Source: Corynebacterium tuberculostearicum SK141 (GTDB lineage Bacteria > Actinomycetota > Actinomycetes > Mycobacteriales > Mycobacteriaceae). From it: 64,000 nt of DNA. Position 1 is the first letter of the stretch. Every line of letters starts with the position of its first letter. Made by a program: the position numbers and the translations under genes. Shown here piece by piece: positions 33,397-41,273 of this stretch. Location of the stretch: the NCBI RefSeq assembly GCF_000175635.1, contig NZ_ACVP01000012.1, positions 62,001 through 126,000 on the forward strand, in the 5' to 3' direction. Under the pieces are notes generated by a model, which was not told where the DNA came from, made no database searches, and saw nothing but the letters and a program-made list of their open reading frames with translations.

Positions 33397-33778
33397 AAGC
33401 AATAGCTTCTACTGCCGGGATATCTGCGGGAGCCCACGTCAGATGCGCGGCCTCTGTGGAGGTAACCCATTTTGTAGCGTCGTGATCGGTCAGGCGTAGG
33501 CGGCCGTCGACAAGCGTGCAGTAGAAAGTGGTTAGCTCAATCGTCGCAAAATCGTACTCGTAGGTTGTTGTCGTCACTTTCTGGCCGACCTCGGCGATGA
33601 GGTTGAGCTCCTCGCGGATTTCTCGCGCTAGTGCTTGCTCAGGTGTTTCACCAGGCTCGATCTTTCCACCCGGAAATTCCCAGTGGCCTTCCAGTGGCTT
33701 GCCTGGTTTCTTGCGGCAGGCGAGGAACCGCTCGCCGTCGTGGAAGACGGCGCCAACGACGCGTATGGGGTTAGACAT
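33383..33778 (-). CDS. Nudix hydrolase, MutT/NudG type
   Basis: A 131-residue nucleoside-triphosphate pyrophosphohydrolase. The Nudix box G-x5-E-x7-REUxEExGU runs from G38 to L60 and reads REIREELNL at its end, with Asn in place of the usual Gly. WEFPGGK (33-39) and the early VVGAVFHDGERFLACRKKPG match CTP/8-oxo-dGTP pyrophosphohydrolases. ATG 33778 gives the family length. It would sanitise oxidised or unwanted nucleotides. DUF3427 helicases are, as I recall, often found near such enzymes, so the pair may act together. Confidence 0.8.
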   Translation of the reverse strand: MSNPIRVVGAVFHDGERFLACRKKPGKPLEGHWEFPGGKIEPGETPEQALAREIREELNLIAEVGQKVTTTTYEYDFATIELTTFYCTLVDGRLRLTDHDATKWVTSTEAAHLTWAPADIPAVEAIASSHS

Positions 33779-33822
33779 GACTCCATTGTGCCTTGGATCT
33801 CGGAAACATCTAGACAGTGAGC

Positions 33823-33838
33823 TGTTACTTAGATAACA
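33823..33838. promoter_or_regulatory. Inverted repeat TGTTA-N6-TAACA upstream of the yjiH-type gene
   Basis: TGTTA (33823-33827) and TAACA (33834-33838) form a perfect 5-6-5 dyad in the A/T-rich region between the Nudix and yjiH-type genes. Operator-like; regulator unknown. Confidence 0.35.
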
Positions 33839-33911
33839 TATCCCCAATGTTCGCGTAAGGCTGTCACGCGGGCTTGATTTTTGTATGCAAGCTTGAGGGG
33901 ACGGTTTTACT

Positions 33912-35258
33912 GTGACTTCTACCGAATCTGTCTACACCTCGCACCAGAGCCATGACGGGGAGATCCCGCAGCCTGGGGGACGGTGGAAACTCTTTTTATA
34001 TAGCGCCATTGGCGCGTTCGTATTCTTCCTGCCGGTGACGTATCAGGATAAGCGCTCCATTCCTTTGGACCACATGGTCACCATGGTGCGCGAGGGGATT
34101 CCAGCGGCGGTGCCGTGGATTATCTTTGCTCTTGCCGTCTATGGCACGGTGCGCAGCTTTACCACCGGAGCATTTAAGGAAAGCGCGCTGCAGGCGGTCT
34201 TTGCAGTGCTCAATATCGTGGGCGCGGTGGTCTCCTTCCTCATGGTCATCGATGCGCTGCCGTGGGTGCTTGGTGATGAGGACCTAGTGCCGTTCCTGTG
34301 GAACTCCATCGCGATTCCGGTAGGCCTCATCGTGCCTATCGGAGGTGCTTTCCTGGCATTTCTCATTGGCTTTGGCCTGCTGGAATTTGTTGGCGTGCTC
34401 ATGCAGCCCATCATGCGGCCGCTGTGGAAGACGCCGGGGCGCTCCGCCATTGACGCGGTGGCCTCGTTTGTGGGCTCGTACTCGCTGGGCATTTTGGTCA
34501 CAGACCGCGTCTACCAAAAGGGCGGCTATACCGGGCGCGAGGCGGCCATTATTGCCACCGGCTTTTCGACGGTCTCTGCGGCCTTCATGGTCATCGTTGC
34601 TAAGCAGCTTGACCTGATGAAAGTCTGGGGCACCTACTTTATTGTCACGCTCATCGTGACCTTTGTGGTGACGGCCATTACCGTGCGCATTCCGCCGCTG
34701 CGTACCATTCCGGATGAGTACTTTGCTGAGGCGCACCCAGACCCGGAAAAGCCGGTGGAAGGATCGCGCATCAAGAACGCGTGGCGTGAGGCCATGCTGG
34801 CACTGCAGCGCGCGCCGTCCTTGTGGGAGTCCATCTGGGAGAACCTGCGCGATGGCGTGCGCATGGCGGCGGCCATCGTGCCTTCCATCATGTCGGTGGG
34901 CCTTATTGGCCTACTGCTTGCGCGCTTTACGCCCATCTTTGAGTGGATTGGCTACCTGTTTTATCCGTTCGCATGGGTAGTGCAGCTGCCGGAGCCGGTA
35001 CAAGCCGGCAAGGGCGCGGCCATGGGTATTGCGGAGATGTTCCTGCCCGCCACCGCAGTGGCAGGCAGCGACAGTATGGTGCTCAAGTTCGTCATCGGCG
35101 TGGTGGCAGTCTCCGCCATCATCTTCTTCTCCGCGCTGGTGCCGTGCATCCTGGCTACCAAGATTCCGGTGAAGCTCACCCACCTGGTCATCATCTGGTT
35201 TGAGCGCGTGGCGCTGACCATCCTCATCGCCACGCCGATTGCCCACCTGCTGTTTTGA
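33912..35258 (+). CDS. YjiH-family membrane protein (nucleoside-recognition/GATE domain)
   Basis: A 448-residue protein with about 10 membrane segments. IPVGLIVPIGGAFLAFLIGF and FVGSYSLGILVTDRVYQKGG belong to the GATE-type nucleoside-recognition domain, and GMAMGIAEMFLPA-like sequence (KGAAMGIAEMFLPATAVAGS) occurs in TM8. YjiH proteins have no proven substrate. The gene adjoins hutG, hutR, hutH, hutU and hutI and lies at the edge of the low-GC insert with normal GC itself, so import of histidine or a degradation intermediate is a reasonable inference. GTG 33912 is the first start; GAGGGG lies about 11 nt upstream. Confidence 0.75.
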   Translation: MTSTESVYTSHQSHDGEIPQPGGRWKLFLYSAIGAFVFFLPVTYQDKRSIPLDHMVTMVREGIPAAVPWIIFALAVYGTVRSFTTGAFKESALQAVFAVLNIVGAVVSFLMVIDALPWVLGDEDLVPFLWNSIAIPVGLIVPIGGAFLAFLIGFGLLEFVGVLMQPIMRPLWKTPGRSAIDAVASFVGSYSLGILVTDRVYQKGGYTGREAAIIATGFSTVSAAFMVIVAKQLDLMKVWGTYFIVTLIVTFVVTAITVRIPPLRTIPDEYFAEAHPDPEKPVEGSRIKNAWREAMLALQRAPSLWESIWENLRDGVRMAAAIVPSIMSVGLIGLLLARFTPIFEWIGYLFYPFAWVVQLPEPVQAGKGAAMGIAEMFLPATAVAGSDSMVLKFVIGVVAVSAIIFFSALVPCILATKIPVKLTHLVIIWFERVALTILIATPIAHLLF

Positions 35259-35266
35259 GGTAGGAG

Positions 35267-36199
35267 CTAGGCCCCGAGGTGGGCCGTGACGATGTCATCG
35301 ATTAACCGCGCCGCTGCCTTGGCGGTGCGGTTATCTATATCAAAGGTGGGGTTGAGCTCGACGACGTCCACCAGGGCCAGCTTGCCCGTTTGCGCAATAG
35401 CCACGGCCATCGCGCGGATGCGCTCGTAGCTGACGCCTAGCGACGCCGGTGCGGATACGCCCGGCGCGGTGGATGCTGGCAAGACGTCGAGGTCGATGGA
35501 TAGGTGGACCTTGTCCTTGCCCTCGGTAGCGCGGGCGGCAAGCTCGCCGCATTCGGCCGGGGAGAGGTTGACCAGCTCTTCGTCTAGGGTGATGGCCACG
35601 CCGAGGGACTCGGCTTCGTCGAAAAGCACTGCGGTGTTATTGGGGCGGGAGATGCCCAGCACGGTGTAATCGAAGTCATCGGTGAGCTCCGAAATCTGCT
35701 TGAACGGGGTGCCGGAGGTGGCTTGATCGGCGCGGCGCAGATCGAAGTGGGCGTCCAGATTAATGATCTTGGTGGCGCCCACCACGCGGTAGAGGCCGCG
35801 GTGGGAGCCAAAGGCAGTTTCGTGACCGCCGCCCAGAATGATGGGGAGGGTGCCGGCTTCGACAAGCTCCTGGACCTTATCGGAGAGCGCATCGTGGGCG
35901 CCGTCGAGGTCGTCGGCTTGGGTGGTGATTGTGCCGGCGTCGGCAAGCGCATGCGCATGGTGTACCGCCAAGGAACCCAGCGCGGAACGCAGTGCGGCCG
36001 GGCCTGCGGCTGCACCCTGGCGGCCGCCGTTGCGCAGCACGCCCTCATCGGAGGCAAAGCCCACCAGGGTTACCGGGGCGGGGGAGTCGGTGGACTGATT
36101 GATAACGCTATGCCAGCGGGCATGCTCTGGGCCAGGGCCATCGGAGCGGCCGGACCATTCGGGGGCGGGGGTGAAAAGTTCAGCTTTTTCGGTGTTCAT
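35267..36199 (-). CDS. hutG: Formimidoylglutamase (arginase/agmatinase family)
   Basis: A 310-residue manganese ureohydrolase that converts N-formimidoyl-glutamate to glutamate and formamide, the last step of histidine degradation. Metal ligands are visible in GGGHETAFGSHRG (H), NLDAHFDLR (D-x-H-x-D) and SIDLDVLPASTAPG (D-x-D). The N-terminal 40 residues (LFTPAPEWSGRSDGPGPEHA) are typical of HutG. Its start and that of hutR face away from each other across 63 bp that hold both promoters. It is convergent with the yjiH-type gene 8 nt away. Confidence 0.88.
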   Translation of the reverse strand: MNTEKAELFTPAPEWSGRSDGPGPEHARWHSVINQSTDSPAPVTLVGFASDEGVLRNGGRQGAAAGPAALRSALGSLAVHHAHALADAGTITTQADDLDGAHDALSDKVQELVEAGTLPIILGGGHETAFGSHRGLYRVVGATKIINLDAHFDLRRADQATSGTPFKQISELTDDFDYTVLGISRPNNTAVLFDEAESLGVAITLDEELVNLSPAECGELAARATEGKDKVHLSIDLDVLPASTAPGVSAPASLGVSYERIRAMAVAIAQTGKLALVDVVELNPTFDIDNRTAKAAARLIDDIVTAHLGA

Positions 36200-36207
36200 G
36201 GTTACCG

Positions 36208-36213
36208 AGGGTA
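36208..36213 (-). promoter_or_regulatory. -10 element (TACCCT) of leaderless hutG
   Basis: TGCCTACCCT on the minus strand is an extended -10 ending 8 nt before the hutG ATG, the mirror of the hutR promoter at 36249-36254. Confidence 0.45.
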
Positions 36214-36248
36214 GGCAAGAACGCGGGATATGGCAGGGAAATTCTGCC

Positions 36249-36254
36249 TACAAT
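36249..36254 (+). promoter_or_regulatory. -10 element (TACAAT) of leaderless hutR
   Basis: TGCCTACAAT is an extended -10 ending 8 nt before GTG 36263. A dyad GGCAG-N7-CTGCC (36232-36248) lies immediately upstream and could be an operator. Confidence 0.5.
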
Positions 36255-36262
36255 CACTAAGT

Positions 36263-37006
36263 GTGAGTACAAATCGAGTTCCAGCGGCCCGTCACGCGTT
36301 AGAGATTCTTAAGTTGCTATCGACGATTGACGTACCTATTTCTGCTGCCAGGATACAAGGTGAACTGGGACTGCCACGGTCATCTACCTATCACTTGCTA
36401 GCGGAGATGGTGGATGCCGGCTTTGTGGCGCACTTGCCGGAACATAAGACATATGGGCTGGGCCTTGCGGCCTATTCCATGGCTTCGGCCTATGTAACCC
36501 AACAGCCTTTGGTGCGAATGGCTACTCGGGACTTGGAACGGTGTGCGGATCTGGTGGGTGGATCGGGGCACTTGTCTCGTATGGCTGGATCGGAAATCTT
36601 GTACTTGCAGGAGGTCCGTGCCGCAGAGGCAATCTCTTTGGTGACCGAGGTTGGTGTGCGATTGCAAGCGCATAAGACGGCGTCCGGGCGCGTAATGCTG
36701 GCGCATCTTCCTGACGCGGAGGTGCGCGCCGCATTCGATACTGCGGGTGGTAGTGGCTTTTCTGCTTTGAAGGAGCGCTTGCGGTTGGTGGCCGCGCGGG
36801 GTTGGGACCAAGAGGTGGAGGAAATTACTCGTGGCCAGGCTTCTGTAGCGGTGCCCATTCTGGACCATCTGGACCGCCCAGCGGCGGCGGTGGCGGTGAC
36901 GTATCCGGTAGGGACGCCAGATGCAAAGGTGGATGGCGCCATTCGGGCACTGCAGGAGGCGTCAGACAAGGTGGCGGGGAAAATGTACCGCAATCGAAGA
37001 AAGTGA
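36263..37006 (+). CDS. hutR: IclR-family regulator of histidine utilisation
   Basis: A 247-residue transcription factor. Residues 5-70 form the winged helix (ALEILKLLSTIDVPISAARI, then GLPRSSTYHLLAEMVDAGFV). The rest is the IclR effector domain (YLQEVRAAEAISLVTEVGVR, HKTASGRVMLAHLPD). In C. resistens an IclR protein HutR controls the hut genes through a TCTG-type palindrome, and a close variant lies upstream of hutU here. GTG 36263 is chosen from its TACAAT box; the frame upstream has no family similarity. It probably senses histidine or urocanate. hutH follows after 78 bp. Confidence 0.85.
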   Translation: MSTNRVPAARHALEILKLLSTIDVPISAARIQGELGLPRSSTYHLLAEMVDAGFVAHLPEHKTYGLGLAAYSMASAYVTQQPLVRMATRDLERCADLVGGSGHLSRMAGSEILYLQEVRAAEAISLVTEVGVRLQAHKTASGRVMLAHLPDAEVRAAFDTAGGSGFSALKERLRLVAARGWDQEVEEITRGQASVAVPILDHLDRPAAAVAVTYPVGTPDAKVDGAIRALQEASDKVAGKMYRNRRK

Positions 37007-37019
37007 TGTAGCATACATC
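37005..37019. promoter_or_regulatory. Palindrome GATGTA-N3-TACATC upstream of hutH
   Basis: A perfect 6-3-6 palindrome overlapping the hutR stop codon, 66 nt before the hutH start. A second perfect palindrome, TGTCGCGCGACA, lies at 37033-37044. Candidate operators; neither matches the HutR consensus I remember. Confidence 0.35.
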
Positions 37020-37084
37020 TATCGCGTTGGGTTGTCGCGCGACACATTTTTGATTATCAATCCCTACTCCAAGGAGTTTTTGCC

Positions 37085-38638
37085 ATGCCTAACGCTTACC
37101 CATCCACCGTGACCGTCAATGTCGGTGCGCTGAGCATCGAGGACGTCGTTGCCGTTGCCCGCTATGGGGCGAAGGTGGAGATTGCGCCCGAAGCTCTCGA
37201 AGAAGTGGCCGCTACCCGCGAGCGCGTGGAAGAACTGGCACAGGATCCCACTCCGGTCTATGGCATTTCCACTGGCTTTGGTGCACTTGCCCGCCGCCAT
37301 ATCCCGGAGGAGATGCGCGCCCAGCTGCAGCTTTCCCTGGTGCGATCGCATGCTGCGGGAACTGGCCCGGAGGTGGAAGAAGAGGTCATCCGCGCGCTTA
37401 TGCTGCTGCGCCTGTCCACCTTGTGTACCGGTCGTACCGGCGTGCGCCCCGTGGTGGTAGAAACCTATGCCAAGGCGCTGAACGCTGGCATCGTTCCGGT
37501 GGTGCGCGAGTATGGATCGCTGGGCTGCTCTGGCGACTTGGCGCCGCTGGCTCACTGCGCGCTGGCCCTGCTGGGCGAGGGCGAGGTGCGTGTCAACGGA
37601 GAGCTTAAGGATGCGGGCGACGCCCTGGCCGCTGCCGGAATCGAGCCGTTGCAGCTGCGCGAGAAGGAAGGTCTTGCGCTTATTAACGGCACCGATGGCA
37701 TGCTCGGCCAGCTCTGCCTGGCCATTACTGACCTGCGCGCGGCCGCAAAGACCGCCGATATTGCTACTGCTATGACCGTGGAAGGACTGCTCGGCACCCT
37801 CGTGGTCTTTGCCGATGACCTGCAGCAGCTTCGCCCGCACCCAGGCCAGGCCGATGCCGCGGCGAATATCCTCCAGGTGGCTGAAGGCTCGGAGATCCTG
37901 GAGGCCGCGCTCGAGGAGTTCAAGAAGAACCAGGTGCAGGATGCCTACTCCGTGCGCTGCGCCCCGCAGGTTGCCGGCGGGTTCCGCGATACCCTGGCCC
38001 ACACCGCCCAGGTGGCCGAGCGCGAGCTGGCCGCCGCCGTGGATAACCCGGTGGTGACCAAGGACGGCCGCGTGGTCTCCAATGGCAATTTCCACGGCGC
38101 GCCGGTGGCCTATGCGCTCGATTTCCTCGCCATCGTCACCGCGGACTTGGCCTCCATTTCCGAGCGCCGCACCGACCGCTTCTTGGACCCGGCGCGCAAC
38201 CGCGGGTTGAATGCTTTCCTTGCTGATGACCCTGGTGTGGACTCCGGCCACATGATCGCGCAGTACGCCCAGGCTGGCATCGTTAGTGAGATGAAGCGCC
38301 TAGCTAATCCCTCCTCGGCCGATTCCATTCCGTCTTCGGCCATGCAGGAAGACCACGTGTCCATGGGCTGGTCCGCCGCCCGCAAGCTGCGCAAGGCCGT
38401 TGATGGGCTGCAGCGCGTGCTCGCCGTAGAGATCCTCACCGCCGCCCGCGCCATCGACATGCGCGAGGGCACCCCGGCCAAGGGAACCGGCGCGGTGATT
38501 GAGAAGCTGCGCGAGACTGTGGAGGGGCCCGGCGTGGACCGCTACCTGTCCCCGGAAATCGAGGAAACTGTACGCCTAGTCAAGGAGGGCGCTCTTATCG
38601 ACGCCGTCGAGGACGCTACTGGAAAGCTGCGCGGCTAA
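37085..38638 (+). CDS. hutH: Histidine ammonia-lyase
   Basis: A 517-residue enzyme that deaminates histidine to urocanate. The autocatalytic MIO cofactor region reads GSLGCSGDLAPLAH, with Cys148-Ser149-Gly150 where many HutH have Ala-Ser-Gly; Cys is common in actinobacterial versions. GISTGFGALARRHIP, NGTDGMLGQLCLA and QEDHVSMGWSAARKLR are further signatures. AAGGAG lies 8 nt before the ATG. The 3' end overlaps the convergent lipoprotein gene by 23 nt. hutU and hutI follow only after that opposing gene. Confidence 0.95.
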   Translation: MPNAYPSTVTVNVGALSIEDVVAVARYGAKVEIAPEALEEVAATRERVEELAQDPTPVYGISTGFGALARRHIPEEMRAQLQLSLVRSHAAGTGPEVEEEVIRALMLLRLSTLCTGRTGVRPVVVETYAKALNAGIVPVVREYGSLGCSGDLAPLAHCALALLGEGEVRVNGELKDAGDALAAAGIEPLQLREKEGLALINGTDGMLGQLCLAITDLRAAAKTADIATAMTVEGLLGTLVVFADDLQQLRPHPGQADAAANILQVAEGSEILEAALEEFKKNQVQDAYSVRCAPQVAGGFRDTLAHTAQVAERELAAAVDNPVVTKDGRVVSNGNFHGAPVAYALDFLAIVTADLASISERRTDRFLDPARNRGLNAFLADDPGVDSGHMIAQYAQAGIVSEMKRLANPSSADSIPSSAMQEDHVSMGWSAARKLRKAVDGLQRVLAVEILTAARAIDMREGTPAKGTGAVIEKLRETVEGPGVDRYLSPEIEETVRLVKEGALIDAVEDATGKLRG

Positions 38639-39407
38639 GGGCTTGGGCCATGGCCACCTGTCCGGCGTGGGTGGGGTGCATGGGGAAGGAATTAGTGTCC
38701 TTGCCCGTAAAATCCACCCACGGTGAGGGGGAGCAGGCGGTGTGGTCTAGGGCGGCGTCGGCAAGCACGTAAGCAGCCCCGTTGCGCTCGGCGGCCTCGC
38801 GCACTGCCTGGTTGATGCGCTCGATGGACTCTGCCAACCATTCCCGGTCAGTGGCCGGGATTTTTTCTATGTAGGGGCAGGTCTCCCCATGTTTAATGAG
38901 TGGTAGGTAGCCGGTGGCGAGGACCTTCGCGTTGGGGGAGCGGCGGTGAATCTCTTCGTAGACCTTGTCCAGCCGGCGGGGTAGATCGCGGATTTCCAGG
39001 TCAATCTGCGCGCCGGATTCCGCCTGGCAGATACCGTCCGTGGCGCACTGGGTAAGGCGCACGAAGCTGGCGTCATTGCCGCCGATGGATAGGCTCACCA
39101 GGTCGGTGTCCTCGCGTAGGGCGTCCACCTGGGCGGGGTGCTCGCCGGCCGAGGAAAGTACGTCGAGGGTGCTAGCGCCCTGGCAGGCTACATTGGTGAG
39201 CTTCGCGTCCATTTCCTTGGCTGCAAGCTCGGGGTAGGAATCCTGAGCGCGCACGCAGGTATTGGGCGGATCGAGCGGCAGCGTGGTCGAGCCCATGGCC
39301 GCATAGGAATCCCCCAGCGCCACATAGTGGGGCGGCTGCGGTTCCTCGGCGGGGGTGGAACAAGCGGCGAGGAGGGCCACGGAAAAGAGGGGGATGAACC
39401 GACGCAT
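38616..39407 (-). CDS. SGNH/GDSL-hydrolase lipoprotein
   Basis: A 263-residue secreted esterase/lipase-like protein. The N-terminus is a lipoprotein signal (MRRFIPLFSVALLAAC, Cys16). VALGDSYAAMGS holds the nucleophile Ser34 (block I), SIGGNDASF the block III Asn, and HPTHAGQ the catalytic His near the C-terminus. Cysteines spaced through the chain probably form disulfides. It may hydrolyse host or envelope lipids. ATG 39407 follows TACGAT by 7 nt; the in-frame ATG at 39416 would overlap that box. It lies antisense within the hut cluster, between hutH and hutU, without obvious metabolic connection. Confidence 0.82.
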   Translation of the reverse strand: MRRFIPLFSVALLAACSTPAEEPQPPHYVALGDSYAAMGSTTLPLDPPNTCVRAQDSYPELAAKEMDAKLTNVACQGASTLDVLSSAGEHPAQVDALREDTDLVSLSIGGNDASFVRLTQCATDGICQAESGAQIDLEIRDLPRRLDKVYEEIHRRSPNAKVLATGYLPLIKHGETCPYIEKIPATDREWLAESIERINQAVREAAERNGAAYVLADAALDHTACSPSPWVDFTGKDTNSFPMHPTHAGQVAMAQALSRAAFQ

Positions 39408-39414
39408 GCAGGCC

Positions 39415-39420
39415 ATCGTA
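39415..39420 (-). promoter_or_regulatory. -10 element (TACGAT) of the leaderless SGNH lipoprotein gene
   Basis: TACGAT ends 7 nt before ATG 39407 on the minus strand. Confidence 0.45.
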
Positions 39421-39434
39421 GATCATTCCGCGGG

Positions 39435-39452
39435 TGTCTCATATACGAGACA
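39435..39452. promoter_or_regulatory. Candidate HutR operator upstream of hutU
   Basis: TGTCTCATATACGAGACA is an 18-bp palindrome with one mismatched pair. Its inner 14 bases match the C. resistens HutR motif TCTGwwATwCCAGA, as I recall it, at 12 of 14 positions, with a symmetrical G/C swap in each half. It lies in the region shared by the lipoprotein and hutU promoters. Confidence 0.55.
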
Positions 39453-39596
39453 GTTCGGGTTTGTGTGGCATGGTGCACAGAGCTGGGTCACAGTACCTTG
39501 TGACATGTGACGCTGAACAAGTCCTCGGGGACAGCCCCGGGACACCGGCCTAGGGGGCTTGGGAAGGCGTCGAACAAGCACGACGAAAGGAAGCCC

Positions 39597-41273
39597 ATGT
39601 CTGAACCACGCGAAGTACGCGCGCCGCGCGGAACCGAACTGTCCGCCAAGTCCTGGCAGACCGAAGCGCCCCTGCGCATGCTCATGAATAACCTCGACCC
39701 CGAGGTTGCCGAGCGCCCCGAGGACCTCGTGGTCTATGGCGGTACCGGCCGCGCAGCACGCAGCTGGGAAGCCTTTGACGCCATCGTTGAATCCCTCAAG
39801 GACCTCGAGTCCGATGAGACCCTGCTGGTGCAGTCCGGCAAGCCGGTGGGCATCTGGAAGACCAACGAGTGGGCACCGCGCGTGCTCATCGCTAACTCCA
39901 ACCTCGTGGGAGACTGGGCTAACTGGGAGCACTTCCGCAAGCTCGAGGACGAGGGGCTCATGATGTACGGCCAGATGACGGCCGGCTCCTGGATCTACAT
40001 CGCCACCCAGGGCATCCTGCAGGGCACCTTCGAGACCTTCGCGGCCGTGGCCAAGAAGCGCTTCGGCGGCAGCCTGGCCGGCACCTTCACCCTGACCGGT
40101 GGCTGCGGCGGCATGGGCGGCGCACAGCCGCTGTCCGTCACCCTCAACGGCGGCGCCTGCCTCATCGTGGACGTAGACGAGACCCGCCTGAAGCGCCGTC
40201 AGCACAAGCGCTACCTGGATGAGGTTGTCACCGACCTCGACGAGGCCCTCAAGCTGGTCCTCGAGGCAAAGGAAAACAAGAAGCCGCTGTCCGTCGGCCT
40301 CGTGGGCAACGCCGCCGAGGTCTTCCCGGAGGTCCTGCGCCGCCAGCGCGCCGGGGAATTTACCGTAGACATCGTCACGGACCAGACCTCCGCGCACGAC
40401 CCGCTGTCCTACCTGCCTTCTGAAATCACCATGGAAGACTGGCACAACGAGGCCAAGGCAGACCCGACCACCTTTACCAAGAAGGCTCGCGAGTCCATGG
40501 CCGCCCAGGTGCAGGCCATGGTCGAGTTCCAGGATGAGGGCGCCGAGGTCTTTGACTACGGCAACTCCATCCGCGATGAGGCCCGCAAGGCCGGCTACCA
40601 GCGTGCCTTCGAGTTCCCGGGCTTCGTTCCGGCCTATATCCGCCCGCTCTTCTGCGAGGGCCTGGGCCCCTTCCGCTGGGCCGCGCTTTCCGGCGACCCA
40701 GAGGACATTAAGATCACCGACCAGGCGCTCAAGGAGCTCTTCCCAGACAACGAGCACCTGCACAACTGGCTCGACGCCGCCGAAGAATACGTCGAATTCG
40801 AGGGTCTGCCGGCACGCATTTGCTGGCTGGGCTACAACGAGCGCCACAAGGCCGGCCTGCTCTTCAACGACCTGGTGCGCGAGGGCAAGATCAAGGCGCC
40901 GATCGTCATCGGCCGTGACCACCTGGATTCTGGCTCCGTGGCCTCCCCGTACCGCGAGACCGAGGCCATGCTCGATGGCACCGATGCCGTGGCCGACTGG
41001 CCGCTGCTCAATGCCATGACCGCCGTATCTTCCGGCGCTACCTGGGTTTCCCTCCACCACGGCGGTGGCGTGGGCATGGGCCGCTCCATCCACGCCGGCC
41101 AGGTTACCGTTGCAGACGGCACCGAGCTCGCCGCGGCCAAGCTGCGCGCGGTGCTCACCAATGACCCGGGCATGGGCGTTATCCGCCACGTCGATTCCGG
41201 CTACACTCGCGCGAAGGAGGTCGCCGACGAGCGCGGCGTCCGCATTCCGATGGAATTCAAGGCAAGGGACTAG
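39597..41273 (+). CDS. hutU: Urocanate hydratase
   Basis: A 558-residue NAD-dependent urocanase that hydrates urocanate to imidazolone-propionate. Family blocks include [20 protein letters not shown], the Gly-rich [20 protein letters not shown] (NAD site), [20 protein letters not shown] and [28 protein letters not shown] lies just before ATG 39597; a longer open frame upstream has no similarity. It is followed directly by hutI (no gap), so the two are co-translated. A HutR-like palindrome lies 145 bp upstream. Confidence 0.95.
   Translation: MSEPREVRAPRGTELSAKSWQTEAPLRMLMNNLDPEVAERPEDLVVYGGTGRAARSWEAFDAIVESLKDLESDETLLVQSGKPVGIWKTNEWAPRVLIANSNLVGDWANWEHFRKLEDEGLMMYGQMTAGSWIYIATQGILQGTFETFAAVAKKRFGGSLAGTFTLTGGCGGMGGAQPLSVTLNGGACLIVDVDETRLKRRQHKRYLDEVVTDLDEALKLVLEAKENKKPLSVGLVGNAAEVFPEVLRRQRAGEFTVDIVTDQTSAHDPLSYLPSEITMEDWHNEAKADPTTFTKKARESMAAQVQAMVEFQDEGAEVFDYGNSIRDEARKAGYQRAFEFPGFVPAYIRPLFCEGLGPFRWAALSGDPEDIKITDQALKELFPDNEHLHNWLDAAEEYVEFEGLPARICWLGYNERHKAGLLFNDLVREGKIKAPIVIGRDHLDSGSVASPYRETEAMLDGTDAVADWPLLNAMTAVSSGATWVSLHHGGGVGMGRSIHAGQVTVADGTELAAAKLRAVLTNDPGMGVIRHVDSGYTRAKEVADERGVRIPMEFKARD

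Noticed and set aside
37514..37555. Cys instead of Ala in the HutH cofactor tripeptide
   Set aside because: Actinobacterial histidine ammonia-lyases commonly carry Cys-Ser-Gly here.
39487..39504. GTCACA-N6-TGTGAC dyad upstream of hutU as a GlxR/CRP site
   Set aside because: The half sites are in the opposite order to the CRP motif TGTGA-N6-TCACA. It may be a different operator, but not GlxR.
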